From Opeltia flavorubescens (lineage: Eukaryota > Ascomycota > Lecanoromycetes > Teloschistales > Teloschistaceae), in contig KE546970.1 of assembly GCA_000442125.1 (NCBI GenBank), positions 1,356,667-1,420,666 of the forward strand: a stretch of 64,000 bases of DNA, written 5' to 3'. The notes beneath the pieces were generated by a model. The model worked only from the letters and a program-made list of their open reading frames with translations. It had not been told where the DNA came from and did no database searches. A program made the position numbers and the translations under genes. This document shows positions 1-11,581 of the stretch, piece by piece (position 1 is the stretch's first letter; the number at the start of each line of letters is the position of its first letter).

Positions 1-700
1 GATGTTACAGTTCTCAAAGAAATTATCTCCATTCAGCATGCTTTGCATGCACTGTGTAAGAGAGCGCAAGACTCCAAAGTGAAGCCGAAAACAGGCAGAC
101 CGATAATCCAGCCCACTAGAACAATTAAATCTCAAATTGAAACATTACGAGATGTATTCATGGCCGAACTTACGAAACGGAAGGGACGAATTGAGAAGAA
201 AGAGAGGGATCTGAAGAGATTGCAAGAAGAGCAAAAAGAGAAGCATGCGCAGCAAGAACAGGCGAAAGTCAGAAAAATGGAAAGGGATGGGCGTGACCGA
301 CGTGAGTGGGAAGAGATCAGTCAGAAGTGTGCGGGCTTACCTGGGTTTGCAAAATTTGCAAGTCGGCCTCAGAACAAAGAAGGGCCAAATTATCGTCGTC
401 CGGAAGCGCCTGTCGTAAATCAATGGACTACAGAACAGGACTCCCAGCTTCTTATGGCGCTCTTGGATGAGGAGCATGGGGAGCTCCCTGGTAATTTACT
501 ACTTAGTCTTCCACTGTTGGTTCGTACTGATGTTGTTTGCAGCCGAAGAACGATATTTGAGAGCGCTCAACGCATCTTCGCTGAAGAACAAGCTACCGGT
601 GCATATCAAGGAGAGATCACTGGGTTTCAAGGAGGCGATAGAAAAGGTGTGGAGAGATCAGGGTCGCCCAATACCGCAGTGGTTTTTAGACATGGAGTGA
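1..700 (+). CDS. 3' part of an unrecognised gene, Lys/Glu-rich with a SANT-like C-terminal segment
   Basis: The frame is open from base 1, so the start lies outside the window. Exon 1..490, intron 491..542 (GT-AG, 52 bp), exon 543..700 ending in TGA; the junction restores a continuous reading with ELPAEERYL across it. The visible part has a charged Lys/Arg/Glu helix (about bases 150-310), then a segment beginning QWTTEQDSQLL that resembles the start of a Myb/SANT helix but is too short to assign, then a basic C-terminus ending QWFLDME. I do not recognise the family. Being open through the charged helix and having a clean intron make it a real gene rather than a chance frame. Confidence 0.75.
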
Positions 701-1115
701 CGACAAATATGTTAGACTACTATGTGTGTGTGCTACTAGTGATAGCTAATCTATCGACTGTCTGCTCTTACTTCACCTCTGATGCTAGATCGTATTAGTG
801 TCTATTTCTATGTAGATTATTCCCCCCTTACTCCTCTTTATCCCGAGGCGCGGGTGCCCGGTTATAGCGGACATAAGCCGGAAGCTCTTGACCTGTCGAG
901 ATCGGGTTTATTGACTTTCTCAATCACATTGCAGTTCTCGGGACGCGCCTGCCTATCTATGGAGTTTTGATGGATGGGCTCCACCATTGCTGAGGCAATG
1001 GCCTGTGAGATGTCCCAGCAAGCATCCGTTGTTCTTCTCCCGACTGCATATTACAATTTGAGAAGTCCGTACATCTAGTCATCACTACATTGATTGCGAG
1101 CTCTTTTCATAGCGC
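701..1115. other. Intergenic, two tandem + genes
   Basis: This 415-bp gap holds the 3' flank of the upstream gene and the promoter and leader of the coiled-coil gene. I see no further coding frame, repeat or RNA gene in it. Confidence 0.5.
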
Positions 1116-2996
1116 ATGGATATGGTGCATACTCCGGGAAACCACTCCGCAGTTGGTGACGTCTCACAGTCAGAGAGAGCTCCTGTTAACAAGATAATGG
1201 CGAAGAAGATAGAGGAAGCTCGAGAAAGCCTGCACAAAGCATCGCCGAAGAGTGGTATACCATCAAAGCGTACCACGGCAACGAATGAGACTAAAACACT
1301 TCCCACAACACCAAATGCTTCTAGATCAACCATGTCTTCGGCATCTCGAAATAACCCAAAGGGCAGCCTTCACAAGTCTCCTACAAATCCTCCATTCAAA
1401 GCAGACAGTGGTCGGTCGCAGCCCCCAGCTTCGTCTGTAGGCCCTGCAATTCCTGGCCGTAGGCCAAGAAAGACTGGATTAGAGGACATCGGGAATAAGC
1501 GCCCGCCCTCAGTTCAAAAATCCAGAACTGCATCCCCCATCAAATCGATCGTCAGATCCCCATCGAACAAGTCTTTACGAACAACAGAAACAGCAGTAGG
1601 CAAGAGGAACCCCTCTGTCCCTGCCCCTTCGAAGGCTGCTGCTCGGCGTAGTTCTGAGAAGGTTCCGTCGTCCATTCCGAGCAGGCCAGCCACCCAAGAG
1701 CCATGCAGCAGTACAATCACTTCCGAAGGTTCCGGCGGCCAAGCTGAACTACATGAAAACGAAATATCGAGCTCTTTGATTGACGACACGCAAGCCTCTG
1801 ACGCCAGAGTCCCTGTGATGTGTGATGTGAAGTGCCGAGGAGAACATAACCAAATCGTTGCTACTTCCAACCACCAGGAGAAGGTCATTGAAGCCCTTCA
1901 GGACAGAATATGCAAGTTAAGCGAAATGAAGGAGCTGGAAACTGAGCGTGTCAAGCAAGTGCTCGCGGAGGTCCACGCGTCCAATGTCGAACTTCGACGT
2001 CAACTGGACGAGCAAAAGCAAGGTCACGAAGACGAAGTAAAGATGCTGTCAGAAAAGCATGCAGGATCCGAGCGAGAGCTAGCTGCTACGAGGACGCTCC
2101 TGAACAACATGCGAATAGAAAATCATCAACTCTCTGCGGGTCAAGAATCTGAGCATGAGAGACTCCGAGCCCTTCGAGCTGAGCTGGAATATCGTGCCTT
2201 TAGAGCCGAGGAAGCATTCGATAATTTGACGCTTGAACGTGTAGCTTCTGACTCCCAGATCGAGTCTCTGCGCAACGAATTAGGCGCAGCGAAGTCGGCA
2301 CTTAGCGAAGGAGCCGATCAAGAGCTTGCCAAACTCCGTGCTGATGTTCAGGCAGCCAAGCAAGAAAAAGCGAACATGGCAGGCACGCTCGAAAAAGCCA
2401 AAGAATCACACAAGATGCAGGTACGGGAGTTGGAGTCAGCTCTCAAGGTCACAACGGCCGAACTTGTGGAGTTGCGCACCAAGAGACCGAACGGCAGCTC
2501 ATACTCGGGAAGTCCAATTCCCAAATCAGGGCTTCGACCAAGTCGCTGGGTCAAGAATGATGGGGACGATAATTGTGCGGGCGGTGACGCCTTGGTAGGT
2601 GAGGACTTGAGTTCTCATATTCAAGGACAAGTGTGACACCCTTTCTTGTTGCTCGTTCGTCCCCTGATTACCACTCCTTTCGAGTAATTATCCATAAACC
2701 TTCCAGGACATATGATTGACTGTTTCTTCTACAGATGGCAGGCATGCGGGAACACCTAAGACAAATGGACGACATGAACGAGCATATAATAAAGGAGCAG
2801 GAACGGTATGGCTCTCATTCCATATACGCAAAATTCACAATTATCATGCTGATACGCAGACAGGTTTTTTGAAAAGGTGGAAAAGGTTGCGACGAAATCA
2901 CCGATGTCGATTACCTATCGGCATGTCAAGGCATCTCCTAACGCTCATAAACAACATATCCAGTATTGCACGAGCGATTGCACGAAGAGTTCATGA
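1116..2996 (+). CDS. Coiled-coil protein with basic Ser/Pro-rich N-terminus
   Basis: Predicted exons 1116..2630, 2735..2805 and 2864..2996 give about 572 residues; both introns are GT-AG. Residues 1-220 are basic and rich in Ser, Pro, Thr and Lys, a composition seen in microtubule- or chromatin-binding tails. From about residue 255 to 455 the protein is a near-continuous coiled coil rich in Glu, Leu, Lys and Arg. Exon 2 continues with another charged helix (MREHLRQMDDMNEHIIKEQE). I do not recognise a named family. The C-terminus is uncertain: downstream of 2966 a second frame stays open to 3181 and encodes hydrophobic stretches, but I found no canonical splice that joins it in phase. A cytoskeletal or kinetochore role is only suggested by composition. 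Confidence 0.7.
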
Positions 2997-3410
2997 GGGC
3001 TATTATCTTATACAGGGGTGGTGTTGCACATTGCTTGGAAGGCTTGGTGGTGTTTACGGGCTTACTGGGCATTACTGGATGGGCATGGACCTTTATGAGA
3101 TACCCCTATTTGAGCATTTTTTCGACGGCATGGTACATGGCAGGGATTGCGAATGAGTCGCTCATTACAAAAGATTCATAGCTTTACATAACAAAGATCC
3201 AGTAGCATGGTCATTGATATTCATCAGCATAACGCTCAAGAAGTAATATGCATTGTCTGGCAGAATACTCATATCATTGTCACGTTTTATTTCCGTCATG
3301 GTCGTCTATCCACATAGACAAAGCTTTCAAAACGTGAAGTGCTTTCCTTCCGGCCGTGCCACAGACAATCATCAAATTCCAATCATCGCATCGTATAGAA
3401 AGAATCCAAA

Positions 3411-6400
3411 TCACCACTTCCGTCCATAAATCCCCTCCTCTCTCCTCACCTGCCCTCCTCCCTTCCCCCTACCTGGCGGCGTCACCCTCCTCCCCGCCAT
3501 CCTCATAACCCCATGCACATCTCCCCCAACCCTCTCCTCCAGATCCGGATCCGCCATCATCCTCCCACCACCCAACAATCCTCCACCCATCTCCGCCAAC
3601 CCAGCCACCTTATCATCATCACCATGCCGATACTCTTGCTCCGATTCCCTCTTGAACAAGTTCAGAATATCCTTCATGCTTAGTTTCGCCGCCGCAGCTT
3701 TATTGCCCCCGGCCTCGATGGCGTGCTTTGCGAGTTCGCGTTTCTTTTCTTGGAGTTCCAGGATGCGGGATTCTACAGTTTGGGGAACGGTGAGTTTGTA
3801 GATTGTGACGTCGACGGTTTGGTTGAGGCGGTGGACGCGGTCAATGGCTTGTTCTTCGACGAACTGTGTTGTGGAAGTGGGTGTTAGTCTTGTGGGATGG
3901 AATGTACGTATACAAGAACGGAGAAAGGGTCCAAGGAGAGAAAACAAATAAGCATAGGGGAAAAACGTACAGGGTTCCAGAAAGGCTCTAAAATAACGAC
4001 TCGCGATGCTGCCGTCAAATTCAGGCCCAAGGATCCACATTTCAGACTACAAAGCAAGATGCGAGTTTTCTTATCGTTGCGGAGACGCTGGAGACTTGCT
4101 TCTCGGAGATCATTGCGCATGCTGCCGTCGTAGCGGGTGAAGATCAAGCCGTCTTCGCGCAGGAAGGGTTCGATGAGATCGAGCATAGAGGTGAATTGGG
4201 AGAAGACGATGAATTTGTACTGAGCGGATTCGCGATGGAGTATTTTCAGAAGGCTCTTGATTTTTGCAGATGAAGTGGGAGATGGGGTGGTGGAGACATT
4301 TTCGGAGGATGATGATATGGAGTCCTCTTCTTCGTCGGTTGAACCTTCTTGTTCCTCCTCTTCCTCTTCTTCCGATCCATCCGTTGTTGCTTCTGATGCT
4401 TCATCGTCGTCTTCCTCGTCTGCCTCTTCGTCCGTTGTGTCAAGGCTGATGACATTTCGGGGTCCTTTGACAACTTGGACAGATTCATCTTCCGTATCGG
4501 AGTCCACTGAAGCCAAGGACTCGCCGCCTCCTTCGGCATTTTCGTCATCTGTCCCCCCAGCTTTTCCTAGGTTTTGAGATTGACGTTGGTCTTCACCTAC
4601 AAGCCATTCTCCGGACTCTTCATCTGATTCATCGAGGACAACCTTACGATTCCTTGCCGGACGAGCTTTATGCTCCTGACTGTGCGCCCTCTCCTGCTCA
4701 TGACGTCCACTTGGCTTCGTCTTCTTCTTCTTGTTTCTATCAGGGCGTTTGATGTAATCCTGGTTCATGAGATCCTCTTCACACTCGTCGCACCGGATCG
4801 ATCCTGCGGTGACCTCGCCTTTCTTGAGCTCGATCTGACAAACATCACACTTCCGGGTCTCCACACTTACTCCACCCAAGAGATCAGCTAAATCATCGAT
4901 TTCCTTATCCACCACCTTAGATTTCCTTGGTGTCTGTGTTCCCATGCCTTGACCGGTAGTAAGCGCGTCACGATCGCTGGCCATGTTTCCGCCAACCAGC
5001 CGAGGATGGTTGCAAGCCTGCCGGAGTCGAAGCAAGAGTACCAAAGCACTGGCATAACTCATCTTATCACCTCCCATCATCTGTGCAAGACTCTTATCCG
5101 TCCGCTGCTCCAATCGCTGATAGAATTTGAGCTCCTCGGGTGAGAATTCAGCCTCAACGTTTTCGATTCTCCGTTCGGTGATCTTGAAGCCATTCTGATT
5201 GCTACCCTTGGTCGTAGCCTTCCCACCTGGATTTAAGGCCCCCTCCGCTTTTAAAAGATCTTTTGTCCGACGCTTCATGAAGGCTTTCAGGTAGTATTGC
5301 AGACGCCTCATTGCTATACCACCACGGCCCATACTCAATGGCCTCGTGATCTGCTCCCTCCAGATGGTGAGATCATTGTATGGCTTGATCCGCAGGAACT
5401 TGATGAGACTTTGTAGCTCATCCAGATTGTTCTGCATTGGCGTGCCTGTCAAACACCATCGATATTCGGCACGAAGAGCATAGCAAGCCTGCGTGGCTTT
5501 GGCATTGCGGTTCTTGATTGTATGTGCTTCATCAAGGATCACTCTATACCAATGAAGACCGAAACAGCCCACCTTAGGTCCATCGTCTCGCTCAGATGAG
5601 TTACCGTGCTCCGATACGAGGATCTGGTAAGTTGTGATCACGACATCATACTTCCGCAAGTCTTCGAACCGCTTCGTACGCTGTGGTCCATGATGAATAC
5701 AAACTCGAAGCTTATGGCTTTCTGATACGCGCGACTTGATCTCGGCTTCCCACTGCTTGATGAGTGCCAGCGGAGCAACCACCAAGGTACCTTTGTCTAT
5801 CGAATTGGAAAGTGCCTGCTTATCGACTTCGGTTGAAGAGGTCTTTGGGGGTCGCGGATTTTGAAGCATGAGCGAGATTGACTGGATAGTCTTGCCTAGA
5901 CCCATGTCATCTGCCAAAATACCTCCTTTGGGCAGAACTCCGTTCTTCCTCTTTTTCACACGAGTCTCTTTGTCCCTCATCCATTCTACGCCCTCTACTT
6001 GGTGGGGTAGTAGTTTGACGTTGAGACCTTCCACCGTACCATCATCTTCTTCTTCGTCATCTTCTGGTTCTTCATGGCTTGCCTTACTATCGACATCTAG
6101 TTCCTTCAACTTCTCAGTCAGGCCTGCCACCGCAGCTTCGACTTTCTTTTTCCGGCCTCTAGTGCGAGGTTTTTCTTCATCATCCTCGAACGCGCCCTCG
6201 AGTAATGCTTTGATATTTTCCGTAGCCTTTCCAGCTTCGACATACGTGTAAGGATCGGCAGCACCAAACTTGTCATCAAACAGTGCCACGTCTGGGTCAA
6301 TAACATCCCTCGGTTTAGTAAGATCGACGAAGTTTGCACTTGGCTGATAGTGATTGATCGGTACGAAGTTCTGGGGACTTTGATGTGATGAAAACAACGG

Positions 6401-7180
6401 CTGCTGCGTTGGCACTTTGCTTGACAAAGGAGCCGGATAGTTTGGTCTTGGTATCTCTACAACATCAGGGTCGCTCCGTCGAGAAGATGGGGGTACTGAG
6501 GTTTGATAGCGGGGAGGAACGAGGATATTCGATGTCTGACCATGGGGCTGCTGCAATGGAGGTTGATGCGTAGGGTTAGGCCGATGATGTTCCGGACGGA
6601 TGTGATTTGCCTTTGGGATATTAAAAACATTTTTCGGTTGAAGCTGGTTATGCAGTGGACTTGGTTTGCCAAATTCTGGTTGCCTGACATCTTGGAAAGC
6701 AAGCTTGTGTGACTGCTGATGTGAAGGTGTAGCCTTCGGTGGCTCCCGTTCGACAACCATCTTCTTAGAATTGAAACTTTCCAGAGCATTTGAAGTAAAT
6801 TCAAAGTCTATGGCTGGTGATGCACCAAAACTGAAGATCGGAGAATCTCGCACGTTTGAGAAGAGTGAGCTAGAATCGCCAAGTCTTGACGCATTTAAGG
6901 GTCTATCTGGTGTGCTAGACTCGCTTTCCAGCTTGAAGGTATGCTCCGAAGCTTTTGTCGGCGGACTAGGGTCAAATGATACCGTTTGGAACACTTCCTC
7001 GAGGCCTCGATCTTCCGCCTCTTCGCTCGAAGTCGGACTTGGTACACGGAACACTCTAGTAGGGCCTATGTCCGCAGTTTCACACGCAGTATTCGAAGCC
7101 AAAGAATGGTCTGATCCTGACTTATCCCGCAATGCGCGCAGCCTATGCAATGGCCATATGGGTCTCCGTTTGTCTGCCAT
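3411..7180 (-). CDS. SNF2-family DNA-dependent ATPase with RING-like insert (Ris1/Uls1/Rrp-like)
   Basis: Two exons, 7180..3971 and 3863..3411, with intron 3864..3970; the junction gives the conserved WNPFVEEQAIDRVHR of helicase motif VI. Length about 1220 residues. The first 370 residues are Pro/Ser-rich and disordered. The Walker A DDMGLGKT is near residue 425 and the DEAH box near 551. Between the two helicase lobes are a Cys-rich zinc-binding patch (CDVC then CDEC, about 775-805) and a long acidic Glu/Asp/Ser run (about 890-970). The C-lobe has the SNF2 pattern SLKCGSLGLNLTAASRV. SNF2 proteins with a zinc finger between the lobes belong to the Rad5/Rad16/Ris1 group, which act on chromatin-bound proteins, often sumoylated ones. 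I chose Met 7180 (MADKRRPIWP); an in-frame Met at 7258 adds 26 residues and is less likely. Confidence 0.88.
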
Positions 7181-7580
7181 CGTCAGCTTCGAGATTCCTT
7201 TTGAAAGCGAAAGTGAGGTAGGGTATCTGACATTGATTTGAACTCCACGGGGGCACATATACTTGAACTAGCAGCTTTCAGATGTCATATTCACAGGCTG
7301 TTGTACCAGTAGATATCCGCGCTGTCTAACCCCGGTGTTGACGCGCCTAATCGTACCGGGCAACCACAAACCACCCCATTCAACCCTACAACTCGACTTC
7401 ATGAGAAGCACTACGACCTTTATACATTCGAGGTAGCGACAATGTGAATGTTCGGGAAAAAATCTCAGATTTACAGTTCGTGGAGCCTAAAACAGGAATT
7501 GCTACGAAATCTACCAACTCCACCATGCCCAAGATAACAAATCTGCTGTCCTGGTATCCATTTAATAGCTATGCCCAAAT
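7181..7580. other. Intergenic between two minus-strand genes
   Basis: This 400-bp gap holds the promoter of the SNF2 gene and the 3' flank of UBC8. Short plus-strand frames here overlap the UBC8 3' exon and show no coding character. Confidence 0.5.
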
Positions 7581-8635
7581 TCAAACTTCCATCTGTCCAG
7601 CTGGTTCTTCATCTCCAGAATCAAAGTCGCCCACTGAGCTCATTCCATCATCGTCATCACTATCGTCGCCAGCCTCGTCTGCAGACTCTTTGCTGGCATA
7701 TCTGGTAACATATTCTGATCCCGCGATTTAGCTATCATCGACTGTAAATCTAGATATGTCGACCAATCTTGAAAATACCTTTCACTTTCACGTCATAAGT
7801 CTTTGGATCTCTCATCAGGAGAGCAGCTGCCTCTCCATTCAGCGGATCGGTCGGGTTCGGATACCGAAGTAGTTGTGGGAGGAAGACTTCGAAAATGTTG
7901 ATCATGTCGAACATAGGAGACCATGTCTGATTGATGACGTCCAAACAGACAGACCCAGATCTCGCTCTGTCAGCGATGACGATTCAACAGAAGGACGGAG
8001 TCTGCCGTACAGCTCATCGATGTTTGGATGGAATATGCGGTTGACAAAGCCAATGCTTGGACTTTTATACGGATATTGATCGGGAAGCTCGACGTGTATC
8101 TTCCAAAGACCACCCTCGAATGGAGCTACGAAGGCACGCTATCAGTCTATGCTGGACAATTCGCTAGCCTTCCTTACTTTCTTTCGGTCCTTTGAAGCGG
8201 ACATAGAATTCTTGCCTTGTCGGAACCTCCAATTAGCCCCTTGCTTCCGTTCAGCATCGCTTTACCGCGAGAAGTTCTTGGTTCGTACACTGTTTCCAAG
8301 TTAGATCGCCCACTTGTATACCATAGTCTAGGCGTGCTAGGATCTTACTGTTGTCGTTGACCAAGGTCACCTCGTAGTCGCTCATCAGCCTACCAGCAAT
8401 TCAGTCTCTATAGCCGTCCCAAATTTGATCTCGAAAAGATGTCTTGTCCGAGAAGACGTACATCCTGTGGATCATTAGCATACTATTGGATATTGGTTTT
8501 CCCAGGGAAGAGCTAACTTCATCACCTATGAGAAGGAACGTTTCGTCATTAGCTGTCTTCAAAAATCTTCGTGTAGCAAACGATAAGAACCGATCCACTA
8601 ACATCCGTCTCTATCCTCCTTTTGGGGCTGGCCAT
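7581..8635 (-). CDS. ubc8: Ubiquitin-conjugating enzyme E2 (UBC8/UBE2H type)
   Basis: Exons 8603..8635, 8518..8525, 8349..8389, 8178..8210, 8011..8125, 7779..7960 and 7581..7714 sum to 546 nt (181 residues) in one frame with GT-AG introns. The protein opens [12 protein letters not shown], carries [19 protein letters not shown] with the catalytic Cys in SVCLDV, and ends in an acidic tail (DDSDDDD), all features of UBC8. In yeast Ubc8 is the E2 of the GID/CTLH ligase that removes fructose-1,6-bisphosphatase and other gluconeogenic enzymes when glucose returns. The second exon is only 8 nt. Around intron 8211..8348 an alternative with an extra 24-nt exon also keeps the frame, so the sequence just before FYVRFKGP may be a few residues longer. 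Confidence 0.92.
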
Positions 8636-9411
8636 TCTGCCAGGTCTTGCAGTTCTTCTGTCCAATCTCTCTCAATCGAACGTGAAATCGCAAGTCTGCT
8701 TCTTAGAATCCGAGAAGGATATGGGTCTAACTGTCAAGTGCGATATTCTTGATTCACCCCTCGACTTATAGGCAATGCCAGTAAAGAATGCCGTGATTTG
8801 ATGAACGACAGCTCAGTTCTCACGGAGTACGATCAGAGGACAAACTTGAATTCTGTTGACGGGAGTGGTAACGCTCTATGTTTGTTGATCGTTCACGTGG
8901 TCTCTGGGTGTATTGGCAAGCTGGTGAACTCGTGATTGACGGAGGACATCATTATGTGGGGCCGATATGATAGTACGGAGATAGGGCGGCTTTAATTGCT
9001 GCTGCAGGAAGACGAAAGGGGAGGGGAGTGGCTACCAGATCATTCGGGGGTATGAAGACGACCCTTCTCATCCATTATAATCCAAAGTCAATTATATACC
9101 CATTCATACACATATTGCTTCTTCACCAATTGAAGTACATGCTCTTTGTCTCGGTGACTTATCGTCACAGCGGAATCGGAGTGGGATGAATGNACTATGC
9201 CGAAAAGAGTCTAAACCCAAATGATGGGATTCTTTCTCACTCAGCATTTCAATGATCACGACTGCGCTGCAGGTACCATCACGAGCGTCACAATCATAAA
9301 ACCGCCGTCTGTTCACCGCAACAATGGATTTATCATCATCACTAGAAAGTGCCCTGTTATCCGGTCCATCTCGGAAACCTCCAATTTTCGCGAAGGAAGC
9401 AGGTTAAAAGC
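8636..9411. promoter_or_regulatory. Divergent promoter region ubc8 / panB
   Basis: A 776-bp gap between two genes reading outwards. It must hold both promoters and leaders. It contains one ambiguous base at 9193. No coding frame, repeat or RNA gene was recognised. Confidence 0.5.
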
Positions 9412-10491
9412 ATGTCGCGTTCTATCATAACAGCCCGATGCCTTCAAAAATCTCTTCTCTCACAAAAACCATCGTGGGCGGCCGCCGCCCCTCTATTGGC
9501 TTCTCGGTCGCAATGTCAAACCCGAAGCAGCTCCCATTCTCCTCTCGGCAATCCTTTGGCTACCCAAAGGAAGAAGGTCACCATCAACACCCTTCGAGCT
9601 CTTTACCAGAAGGATGAACCAATTACAGTGATCACCGCGCATGACTTTCCGAGCGCTCATGTTGCAGACCATGCCGGTATGGATATTGTCTTGGTTGGAG
9701 ACAGCCTCGCCATGGTGGCATTAGGGATGGAAGATACTAGCGAGGTAGTGTTGGAAGAGATGATTTTGCATTGCAGGAGCGTATCCAGAGCTACCAGGGC
9801 TGCCTTCACGGTACGTCTTCGATCTTACAGCATCGAATAAGTTTTCTCCGAATCGACTAACACTTCTTCTTAGATCGGTGACTTGCCGATGGGATCGTAC
9901 GAGATAGCCCCTGAGCAAGCGCTGGAGTCGGCGATCCGCGTTATCAAAGAAGGACGAGTCCAAGGTGTCAAGCTTGAAGGAGGTATTGAGTTCGCACCCA
10001 CAATTGAGAAGATCACCCGTGCCGGAATTCCGGTCCTTGGTCATGTTGGGCTTACACCTCAGCGCCAGCATGCCATCGGTGGGTTCCGGGTCCAGGGTAA
10101 GACCACCGATGGCGCTATGAAGGTGCTCGAGGACGCTCTTGCTGTACAAGCTGCCGGGTGTTTTGCAGTCGTGATCGAAGCCGTCCCAGCGGAGGTCGCT
10201 GCCCTTGTCACCAAGAAGCTAAACATACCTACCATCGGTATCGGAGCTGGCAATGGATGCTCGGGACAAGTACTCGTTCAAGTCGACATGTCTGGCAACT
10301 TTCCACCGGGTCGCTTCTTGCCCAAATTCGTAAAACAGTATGGGAATGTATGGACAGAGAGCCTGAAAGCTCTTGAAGCGTACAAGAGTGAAGTCAAAAG
10401 CCGCCAATACCCCGCTCCGATGCATACATACCCTATGCCACAAGAGGCACTCACGGATTTTGAAAGGATGATCGAGACCAGGCAAGCCTAG
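9412..10491 (+). CDS. panB: 3-methyl-2-oxobutanoate hydroxymethyltransferase (ketopantoate hydroxymethyltransferase)
   Basis: Exons 9412..9810 and 9874..10491 (intron 63 bp, CTAAC branch site at 9856-9860) give 338 residues. The enzyme adds a one-carbon unit from methylene-tetrahydrofolate to ketoisovalerate, the first committed step of pantothenate (vitamin B5, CoA) synthesis. The conserved VITAHDFPSAHVAD, MDIVLVGDSLAMV, GHVGLTPQ and IPTIGIGAG motifs are present. Residues 1-55 are Arg/Ser/Ala-rich with few acids, a likely mitochondrial presequence, as usual for fungal PanB/Ecm31. The family motif GDLPFGSYE reads GDLPMGSYE here. An in-frame Met at 9349 would add 21 residues; 9412 gives a better presequence. 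Confidence 0.95.
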
Positions 10492-10745
10492 CCTGCTTAA
10501 CGCTGCCTCGTCACCAAGACAAAGCTCATCTACCCTGATTTTAAGCATTGCGTTGGCGCTGGCGTTGGTGGATATATTCTCGCATTTGGCAGTGGTGGTA
10601 TCTTCTCTGTATGTTGGATAAGGCTTGGTCGAATTATGAGAATAGATGATAGATCTCCATACCTTTCATCAAAGGCTTTCGATCCACTAATGTTGCTATT
10701 CGATTGACTGCCGTATGGACTGCAGCGTCCCTCGACCCATTTCCA

Positions 10746-11581
10746 TCATCCAAAAGCTGGCGTGGTAGAGTATGCAACGATGAGCTGATCATCCGTCTTG
10801 AAGCACTGCCTCCAGATCAGCTTATATTCACTCCCTTCCCCGCTGCCCCCGATTATGTCTCAGCCCACAGACATGATTTTCTCCATCAAAGGAGAGAAAC
10901 AATCCGAAACATATCATTCAAACATCATTCAAGATCGAACCACAAACAGACAAAAAGGAAAGAGCGGAAAAGAAAATTAGACTCACCCTCCACAACCCCC
11001 CCACACCCTCATCCAACCCAGGCGCAAACACACTGTTCACATAACAGAAAACATGTCCTCCGCCCTCAGCCGCAGCTCCAGCTTCCCCTTTCTTGAAGAT
11101 GCGATTGCGCAGGAAAGTGACGACAGTCTCGAAGCGGTTCCGGGAACTGATCTTAAAGACTTTTTGCCGTAGTTGCGGAGCGGAGCCGATGGGTTGGAGG
11201 CGGATGGTAACTTTTTTGTTGAACGAGGATTTGTTAGTTTGGCAGAGGGGTACAGGCGGGGAGAAGGATGGATTTGATAATGGAGGATAGGAAATGGGAG
11301 ATATGGGCAATGGTATAATATGACTGGTAGGAATAGAATCAAGTGGTTCATGTAAATGAGAAGCACAGGGACAGATATAGAGAACCGAGTAGAGGAAAAG
11401 GATTTAGACAATCACCTTTTTCCGGTATGTCAGACGACGCAGCGACCGTTGCTCGTTCGAGGGCAGAAGTTGCGTCTTGAGGTAAGGAAGTCAATAGGAT
11501 GGAGGCCGATAATGGGAGTGGAAGAGAAGGATTCGCAGCGGTGGGCGAGTCCGGGATGGGAAGAGCTGGTGAAGCTGGCAT
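10746..11581 (-). CDS. atg12: Autophagy ubiquitin-like protein ATG12
   Basis: Exons 11581..11416, 11210..10987 and 10805..10746 sum to 450 nt, 149 residues. The N-terminal ~50 residues are Ser/Pro/Ala-rich, followed by [13 protein letters not shown], the beta-grasp core, and the C-terminal [12 protein letters not shown] ending in the single Gly that is conjugated to ATG5. The ATG12-ATG5 conjugate drives lipidation of ATG8 on autophagosomal membranes. The introns (205 and 181 bp) are longer than the 50-80 bp usual in this window. The gene is convergent with panB, 254 bp apart. The start at 11581 is the first Met in the N-terminal exon. Confidence 0.93.

Noticed and set aside
4246-4577. Ser-rich plus-strand and Lys-rich minus-strand frames
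   Set aside because: They are alternate readings of the acidic repeat-like segment of the SNF2 gene.
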